Below are positions 59,284 to 64,000 of a DNA stretch of 64,000 nucleotides, one piece after another (position 1 is the first letter of the stretch; every line of letters begins with the position of its first letter). This DNA is from Streptomyces longispororuber (GTDB lineage Bacteria > Actinomycetota > Actinomycetes > Streptomycetales > Streptomycetaceae): the NCBI RefSeq assembly GCF_014656095.1, contig NZ_BNBT01000007.1:62001-126000 (forward strand). The letters are read 5' to 3'. The position numbers were made by a program, and so were the translations under genes. The notes beneath the pieces were generated by a model that saw only the letters and a list, made by a program, of their open reading frames with translations, did no database searches and had not been told where the DNA came from.

Positions 59284-60962
59284 CTGTGCCTCCTGGGGTT
59301 CCCGCCGTCCGCGCGCCCGTCGAGGGCCGCCAGGGAGCCGGGCTTGGGGGCGCTGATGGCGACGGCCGCCATGTCGTCGTGGCCGCCCGCCCCCAGCCAC
59401 TGGGCGGTCAGCATGCGCACCCGCTCCACCACCGCCTCCGCCGGCATGCCGGCGCACTCGGCCAGGGCCCGCCGCAGCCGGTGCTCGCCGAACAGGTCGT
59501 CGCCGAGCGGGCCGCCGCGGGCCTCGGTGATGCCGTCGGTGTAGAGGAGGCACGTCTCCCCCGGGGCGAGGACGGCCTCGACGGTGCGGGCGGTGACGGT
59601 CGGCAGGGCGCCGACCAGGGTGCCCCGGGTGGGCACCTCCTCGACCATGCCGTCGTTGCGGACGATCAGCGGCGGCGGGTGCCCGGCGCTGGTCAGCCGC
59701 AGCTCCACGTGCCCGCGGTGGCGGCGTACGGAGGCGAGCACCAGGGTGGCGAAACGCGTGTGGTGGGAGGTGAGCAGTGCGCCGTTGAGCAGGCTGAGCA
59801 CCTGGAGGTGGTCGTCGGCCAGCGGGAGCAGGGCGTGCAGCGTGTTGCGGATCTTGCCGGTGAGGACCGCGGCTTCCAGGCCCTTCCCCGCGACGTCCCC
59901 GAGGGCGACGAGGGTGCTCCGGGAGGCGTCGGCCCCGGGGTGGACGTCGTAGAAGTCGCCGCCGATCCGCTCCTGGTCCTGGGAGGCGCGGTACCCCCCG
60001 GCGTACTCGACGCCGTGCACACTGGTCAGCGGCGGGGGCAGCAGGTCCTGCATCAGCGTGGCGGTGATGGCGGCCTGCTCGCTGTAGAGGCCCGCCGCCG
60101 ACAGGGCGGAGCCGGCGCGGGCGGCGAACAGGCGGGCGAGGAGTTCCTCGTTCTCGGTGAAGGCCTGCTCGGTGCTGGAGCGCAGCAGGATCAGCGCGCC
60201 GGCGGGCAGGCCGTGGCCGGGGAGCGGGGTGACGATGACGGAGCCGACCGGCCCGGCGAAGTCGTCCGGGATCACCCAGTCCGGGATGTCGCCCGGGTTG
60301 ATCCAGCGGGCCGGCACGGGCGGGAACCCCTGGAGGGCCTCGGGCAGGCCCGGCACGATCGATACGTCGACGCGCCGCGTGACCTGGGTGACGGGGCCGC
60401 CCCGGCGCGCGTAGGTCAGCGGGTGGCGCCGCCCCTGGGGCGGGCCGACGAGGACGGCGGCCTCGGCGAGATGCTCCGCGGCCATGGTCGCCGCCACCTC
60501 CATGCAGCGCGGCACGTTCAGGCTGGACAGCAGGGCGCTGGACACCTCCGCGAGGATCTCCGACCGTGCCAGGGCGTCGCTCAGCGCGTTCTCGGCGTGG
60601 TGCCGGCCGGTCTCGTCGACCAGCCACCACACCACGTCGCCGTCGGCGCCCGGGGTGGGGTGGGCCTCGAAGAACCGGTCGTCGATGGTGCCGGTCGGCG
60701 GGCCGGGGTCGGCGCCGGGCAGCCCGTCGCTGACGCGCCGGTGTGCGTCCGCGAGCCAGGACGGCACGCGCGCGGCCGCTCCGTCACCGCCGGCGGCGCC
60801 GCGCAGCAGCACCCGCGCGGCTTCGTTGACGCGGACCAGGCCGCCGTGCCGGTCGACGACCAGCACGGGACAGGGGGCCTCGGCCCACGCCGTGCCGACC
60901 GCGAGGTCGGCGCCGGACGGAGCCGCGGAAGAGCCTTGGGAAGCAGACACACGCGGAGGCAC
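59280..60962 (-). CDS. PAS-GAF-SpoIIE phosphatase
   Basis: About 560 aa; the start is uncertain (GTG 60962, 60950 or 60980). A PAS-like segment (CPVLVVDRHGGLVRVNEAAR, WWLVDETGRHHAENALSD) precedes a GAF domain (LSSLNVPRCMEVAATMAAEH, GSVIVTPLPGHGLPAGALIL). The phosphatase has QERIGGDFYDVHPGADASRS, LVALGDVAGKGLEAAVLTGK, RLTSAGHPPPLIVRNDG, CLLYTDGITEARGGPLGDDL and GGHDDMAAVAIS. First gene of the operon with the B12-binding and STAS proteins, whose phosphorylation state it should control. Confidence 0.9.
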   Translation of the reverse strand: MPPRVSASQGSSAAPSGADLAVGTAWAEAPCPVLVVDRHGGLVRVNEAARVLLRGAAGGDGAAARVPSWLADAHRRVSDGLPGADPGPPTGTIDDRFFEAHPTPGADGDVVWWLVDETGRHHAENALSDALARSEILAEVSSALLSSLNVPRCMEVAATMAAEHLAEAAVLVGPPQGRRHPLTYARRGGPVTQVTRRVDVSIVPGLPEALQGFPPVPARWINPGDIPDWVIPDDFAGPVGSVIVTPLPGHGLPAGALILLRSSTEQAFTENEELLARLFAARAGSALSAAGLYSEQAAITATLMQDLLPPPLTSVHGVEYAGGYRASQDQERIGGDFYDVHPGADASRSTLVALGDVAGKGLEAAVLTGKIRNTLHALLPLADDHLQVLSLLNGALLTSHHTRFATLVLASVRRHRGHVELRLTSAGHPPPLIVRNDGMVEEVPTRGTLVGALPTVTARTVEAVLAPGETCLLYTDGITEARGGPLGDDLFGEHRLRRALAECAGMPAEAVVERVRMLTAQWLGAGGHDDMAAVAISAPKPGSLAALDGRADGGNPRRHR

Positions 60963-61243
60963 GCACCGTGCGCACCCCACCACCTTCCTGCAATGGGAAA
61001 CAGATGTCCTGCGGCAACAGTCCCTCATCATGCGGCGCGGCTGCAACCCACCCTCGAGGAATCCCACTTGCGCGTGACACCCACGCCGCCGGACCCTCCC
61101 GGGCGGGCCCCGCCGCACCGGCCCGCCGGGGTGCGCCACGGCCTTGCGGCGGCAGGCATTCCGGATGCGCACGCGGGGCGTTCCGTACGGCGGGCGGGCC
61201 GGTCGCGCGGTGTGCCGTACGGCACTTGTGAGGCGAACGTCAC

Positions 61244-61486
61244 TCACACACCGGTGGGCTCCCGCTTCCGTTCGCTCTCCCTTCCGCGCCGGAAGCGCAG
61301 GGTCAGATACGTGAGCAGCGCGCCGGTGAAGGCCACCAGCACGACGGTCCGCAGGCCGAACCAGAACGGCCCGCCGAGGTGGACGAACTCCGCGAGCAGG
61401 TTCAGCGTTACCGCGAGCCCGTAGGTGGCCCAGGTCCAGTTCTTGGCCTTGCTCTCCCTGATGCGGAGCGGGGAGGGGATCGCCAT
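61244..61486 (-). CDS. Small two-helix membrane protein
   Basis: 80 aa from ATG 61486 (AGGAGG 7 bases upstream). KNWTWATYGLAVTLNLLAEF and GLRTVVLVAFTGALLTYLTL are membrane spans, with a basic tail FRRGRESERKREP. No function known; monocistronic. Confidence 0.82.
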   Translation of the reverse strand: MAIPSPLRIRESKAKNWTWATYGLAVTLNLLAEFVHLGGPFWFGLRTVVLVAFTGALLTYLTLRFRRGRESERKREPTGV

Positions 61487-61726
61487 CGGAGTCCTCCTGG
61501 CCGAGACGGATACAGGAAGCCGTCATGCCTGTCGTGCTCGTGCCGAGGGCACCCATGGGCACCCGAAACGCCGCCATCTCCTACGGGTGCCCCCTGGGAC
61601 CGCGAAGATGCGTGCGGGGCGGCCTGGGCCCGGCCGGTACGGGCCTCGGTGTCAGCCGCCCGTCAGCGGGCGGCCCTATCTTGCGCCGTCGTCGGGCACT
61701 GTGCGAACGGGCGAAGGGGCGGACTC

Positions 61727-62740
61727 ATGAACTGGCAGACGCGCCATCGAGGGAACCGTCGAGGGACCCCGCGGCGGAAGCGGTCGTCCTGGCGGGCGGT
61801 CGCGGTCGCCGTGGTCGTCGACGGGGTGCTGGCCGCGTGCCTGGCGTTCACGGGCCCGGCCGGGGCCGCGGACGGCTCGGCCCGCGCGGCCGACATCACC
61901 GTCGTGGCGTTGCACAGCGGCCTGTGCGTGGAGGTCGGCTCGACGGCCAGCGGCGAGGCGGTCCGGCAGAGCCACTGCGCGGGGAAGCGCGCGGCCCTGT
62001 GGACGCTGCGGCAGTCGACGCTGGGCTCGGACCTCGTCCATGTGGTGAACTCCGCCAGCGGCCTGTGCATGACGGTGGCGGACTCCAGCCCCGCCGACGG
62101 CGCCCCGCTCCGGCAGGAGAGCTGCGACGGCCGGCCCGGGGCGAGCTTCCGGGTGGTGGACAGCGGGGACGGTGCCTGGCTGCAGCCGGCGACGACGAGC
62201 CCGCGCAAGTGCGTGGGCGTGGCGGGCGCCTCCAGGGCCGACCGGGCGGAGCTCGCGCAGTGGGCCTGCGACAGCGGGGCGGGCATCCGCTTCCAGCAGC
62301 GCAGGCCGCCCGCCGAGTGGCGTACGACGGTCGTGAACGCCACCAGCGGCAAGTGCCTCGGCATGCGCGACGCGGGCCACGCCGAGCGGGAGTGGGCCAT
62401 GCAGCGCACCTGTACGGGCAACGCCGACGAGACCTGGCGCGTCGTCACCCTGGACGGCGAGGGCGTGGCCGTCGTCAACCTGAACAGCGACAAGTGCCTG
62501 GTGTCCACGCAGGACACCAACGGGGCCAACGGCAGCCAGGCCAAACAGGCCACATGCGACGGGTACCCGTACCAGCGGTGGTACCTGGAGGAGCAGAGCC
62601 CGGGGGTGTACGCCCTGCGGAACCTCAAGCTGCGGCAGTACGTGGGCGTACGGCCGCCGGTGACGGCCGACGGGGCGCTGGCGGAGTTCTGGGAGCGGGC
62701 CCCCGACCGGGCGCAGGAGTGGCGGCTCAGCGGCTTCTGA
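61727..62740 (+). CDS. Secreted protein with ricin-type beta-trefoil lectin domains
   Basis: 337 aa from ATG 61727 (AAGGGG 8 bases upstream). The N-terminus has twin arginines followed by a hydrophobic core (VAVAVVVDGVLAACLAFTGP) and AGAADG; a Cys near the core could instead make it a lipoprotein. The rest repeats trefoil units: HSGLCVEVGSTASGEAVRQS, NSASGLCMTVADSSPADGAP, NATSGKCLGMRDAG, NLNSDKCLVSTQDTNGANGS, each with QxW-like ends. No catalytic domain, so a carbohydrate-binding surface or secreted lectin. Confidence 0.88.
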   Translation: MNWQTRHRGNRRGTPRRKRSSWRAVAVAVVVDGVLAACLAFTGPAGAADGSARAADITVVALHSGLCVEVGSTASGEAVRQSHCAGKRAALWTLRQSTLGSDLVHVVNSASGLCMTVADSSPADGAPLRQESCDGRPGASFRVVDSGDGAWLQPATTSPRKCVGVAGASRADRAELAQWACDSGAGIRFQQRRPPAEWRTTVVNATSGKCLGMRDAGHAEREWAMQRTCTGNADETWRVVTLDGEGVAVVNLNSDKCLVSTQDTNGANGSQAKQATCDGYPYQRWYLEEQSPGVYALRNLKLRQYVGVRPPVTADGALAEFWERAPDRAQEWRLSGF

Positions 62741-62954
62741 GGCCCACCGGGGGTGCGCGCGGCCGGACTTGAGCCTCCAGCGGGTGGAGACCTGAGACTG
62801 GACGCGGGAGGGCGGCAGGTCCCCCGCGGCCGGGGCGCTCGCGCGCCGCGGGACGGCGGGGCAGACCCGCCGCGGCCGGGGCGCTCGCGCGCCGGGCCGT
62901 GGGGGACGACGGCCGCCGTCCCGGACGCGCGCCCACTTCGAGGAGACAGTACGC

Positions 62955-63566
62955 ATGCACCCCCGCACCCCGCGGCCCCTGCCCCTGGACCCCGCCACCA
63001 CCCGTATCGTGGCGGACGCCCCACCGTCGGCCCCGGCCCTCCTGCTGCGCCCGTGGGAGCCCTCCGACGTGCCCGAACTGGCCCTGATCTGCCGGGACGA
63101 CCCCGTCCTGCGCCACTGGACCAGCACGGGCGTGCACGACCACGCGAGCGCGGCCCGGTGGATCGAGGCGCGGCGGCGGGGGTGGGAGGCCGGTGACCGC
63201 TTCGCCTTCGCCGTCGAGGAGTCGCGGCCCGCGAGGGCCGGGGGGCGACTCCTGGGGGACGTGGTCCTCAAGCGCGGCACCACGCCCGGCCCGTCGGCGG
63301 AGGTCGGCTACTGGACCGCCGCCCGCGCACGGGGCCGGGGGGTGGCTCCGCGGGCCCTTCGGTCGCTGACCCGCTGGGCGTTCAGCACGTTCGGCGATGC
63401 CGGGCTGTCGGCTCTCGAACTGCTGCACCAGGTGGACAACACGGCGTCCTGCCGCGTCGCGCGGAAGTGCGGCTACGAGCTGACCGGGCTGCGGCCCGCG
63501 TCGCCGCCCGCGTACCCCCTGGACGGGCATGTGCACCGCCGGGAGTACGCGCCGCCGACGAGCTGA
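62955..63566 (+). CDS. GNAT-family acetyltransferase (RimJ/RimL type)
   Basis: 203 aa from ATG 62955 (GAGGAG 10 bases upstream). LLLRPWEPSDVPELALICRD, AEVGYWTAARARGRGVAPRA (CoA loop), LELLHQVDNTASCRVARKCG, YELTG. The pattern is that of RimJ/RimL enzymes that acetylate N-termini or antibiotics. Substrate unknown; followed by a strong terminator. Confidence 0.88.
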   Translation: MHPRTPRPLPLDPATTRIVADAPPSAPALLLRPWEPSDVPELALICRDDPVLRHWTSTGVHDHASAARWIEARRRGWEAGDRFAFAVEESRPARAGGRLLGDVVLKRGTTPGPSAEVGYWTAARARGRGVAPRALRSLTRWAFSTFGDAGLSALELLHQVDNTASCRVARKCGYELTGLRPASPPAYPLDGHVHRREYAPPTS

Positions 63567-63594
63567 AGCGACGGCTCCGCCGCACGGAACGGCG

Positions 63595-63625
63595 AAGGAC
63601 CCCCACCAGCTCGGTGGGGGTCCTT
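63595..63625. terminator. Perfect bidirectional terminator
   Basis: AAGGACCCCCACC (63595-63607) pairs with GGTGGGGGTCCTT (63613-63625) around a 5-base loop and ends in TCCTT. Confidence 0.93.
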
Positions 63626-63809
63626 CCTCTGGAGCGCCCGGCAGGCCTTGCACCTACATTTCCCATCGGATGATGGGCGTCTTTCCTTGGACCACAGACG
63701 CGCGACTTCCGTGCCGTGCACCGAAGTTGTGAGGAGATCATACACAAGATCCAGGCGCCTCGCCCCGCCCCCCTCCCCGCGGTCCTCGCCCCTCATGCCG
63801 TCGGGGCCG

Positions 63810-64000
63810 TCACCTCCCGCGCGAGCAGACCGCCGCGTCCAGGAGCTTCCGCAGCGACGTCGCCATGGGCTGCTCCGGATGGAGCGGGAACTCCGTCGTG
63901 GTGACGGACCAGACGACGCGGCGCGTGCGGTCCTGCGTGGTGGCGGCCATCGTGTGGTAGCCGTGGATCTCGCCGTTGTGGCCGATGACCGTGGTGCCGC
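63810..64000 (-). CDS. C-terminal end of a serine hydrolase (beta-lactamase/DD-peptidase type), cut by window edge
   Basis: Only the last 62 codons are in the window, ending TGA at 63810-63812. VIGHNGEIHGYHTMAATTQD has the HxG motif III position (GHNGEIHGY) of the class C/R61 family, followed by RRVVWSVTTTEFP and a C-terminal helix MATSLRKLLDAAVC. Start and SxxK motif lie beyond the right edge. Related in type to the hydrolase at 51.9-53.2 kb. Confidence 0.8.
   Translation of the reverse strand, partial: GTTVIGHNGEIHGYHTMAATTQDRTRRVVWSVTTTEFPLHPEQPMATSLRKLLDAAVCSRGR

Noticed and set aside
63626-63796. Small Cys-rich (KCRCKACR) HNH or zinc-ribbon-like ORF on the minus strand
   Set aside because: The frame runs straight through the strong terminator at 63595-63625, has no second metal-binding pair and no conserved HNH residues, so it cannot be supported as a gene.

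Overview
The window looks like a chromosomal piece of a Streptomyces or very close actinomycete. Base composition is very GC-rich with G/C at almost every third codon position. GTG and TTG starts are common, GTGA/ATGA stop-start overlaps are frequent, and several families are typical of the genus (DasR-type chitinase operators, vanRS/vanHAX, blaA/blaB, SpoIIE-type phosphatases, a SigB/SigF-type sigma factor). No rRNA, tRNA, CRISPR array or insertion sequence was recognised. Genes cut by the window edges are a decarboxylase on the left and a serine hydrolase on the right.

Layout. 1-5.2 kb: a decarboxylase gene broken by an in-frame TAG, a LysR-like ligand-binding protein divergent from a DUF5997 gene, a pentapeptide-repeat protein and a glycosyltransferase. 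5.4-6.5 kb: a secreted GH19 chitinase under two DasR-like operators. 6.6-11.5 kb: a dhbACEB operon for 2,3-dihydroxybenzoate, preceded by two iron boxes, then an MFS permease. 13.5-21.7 kb: a vancomycin-resistance locus. vanH-vanA-vanX plus a papain-like (C39) gene run left; a murF-like gene and vanK run right from a mirrored promoter; vanRS follow. 22-27 kb: a tiny secreted peptide, a fructosamine-kinase-like gene, and the bla/blaA/blaB beta-lactamase module. 27.5-32.2 kb: small kinases, a GNAT, a TOPRIM protein and an unknown two-gene membrane module. 32.6-37 kb: a stress sigma factor with two PP2C phosphatases and a STAS protein.

37.2-43.7 kb: a compact lipid/polyketide locus (acyl-ACP desaturase, ACP, ketosynthase, type III PKS, a 48-codon coupled ORF, a DHA2 exporter). 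It ends in a methyltransferase gene that is frameshifted, truncated and fused to an unrelated gene tail. 43.7-57.6 kb: mostly single genes. They include a ThrRS lacking the N-terminal editing half, preceded by a Thr-rich leader peptide and a terminator hairpin, a P450, and a quercetinase/MarR pair with a perfect palindromic operator. 57.7-61 kb: a STAS, B12-binding and PP2C operon whose B12 protein carries the W-x9-EH signature of cobalamin photoreceptors. The right end holds a ricin-type lectin, a GNAT and a partial serine hydrolase.

Across the window many coding sequences contain short tandem repeats whose period is a multiple of three (dhbA, vanH, the C39 gene, the aminoglycoside-phosphotransferase-like gene, the TOPRIM gene, the FQP-repeat protein and others). 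The clearest non-coding example, upstream of the P450, has an 8-bp period. The strongest candidates for new biology are the threonine attenuator, the B12-linked partner-switching operon and the type III PKS/desaturase locus. All calls come from reading the sequence and from family knowledge; no database search was run.
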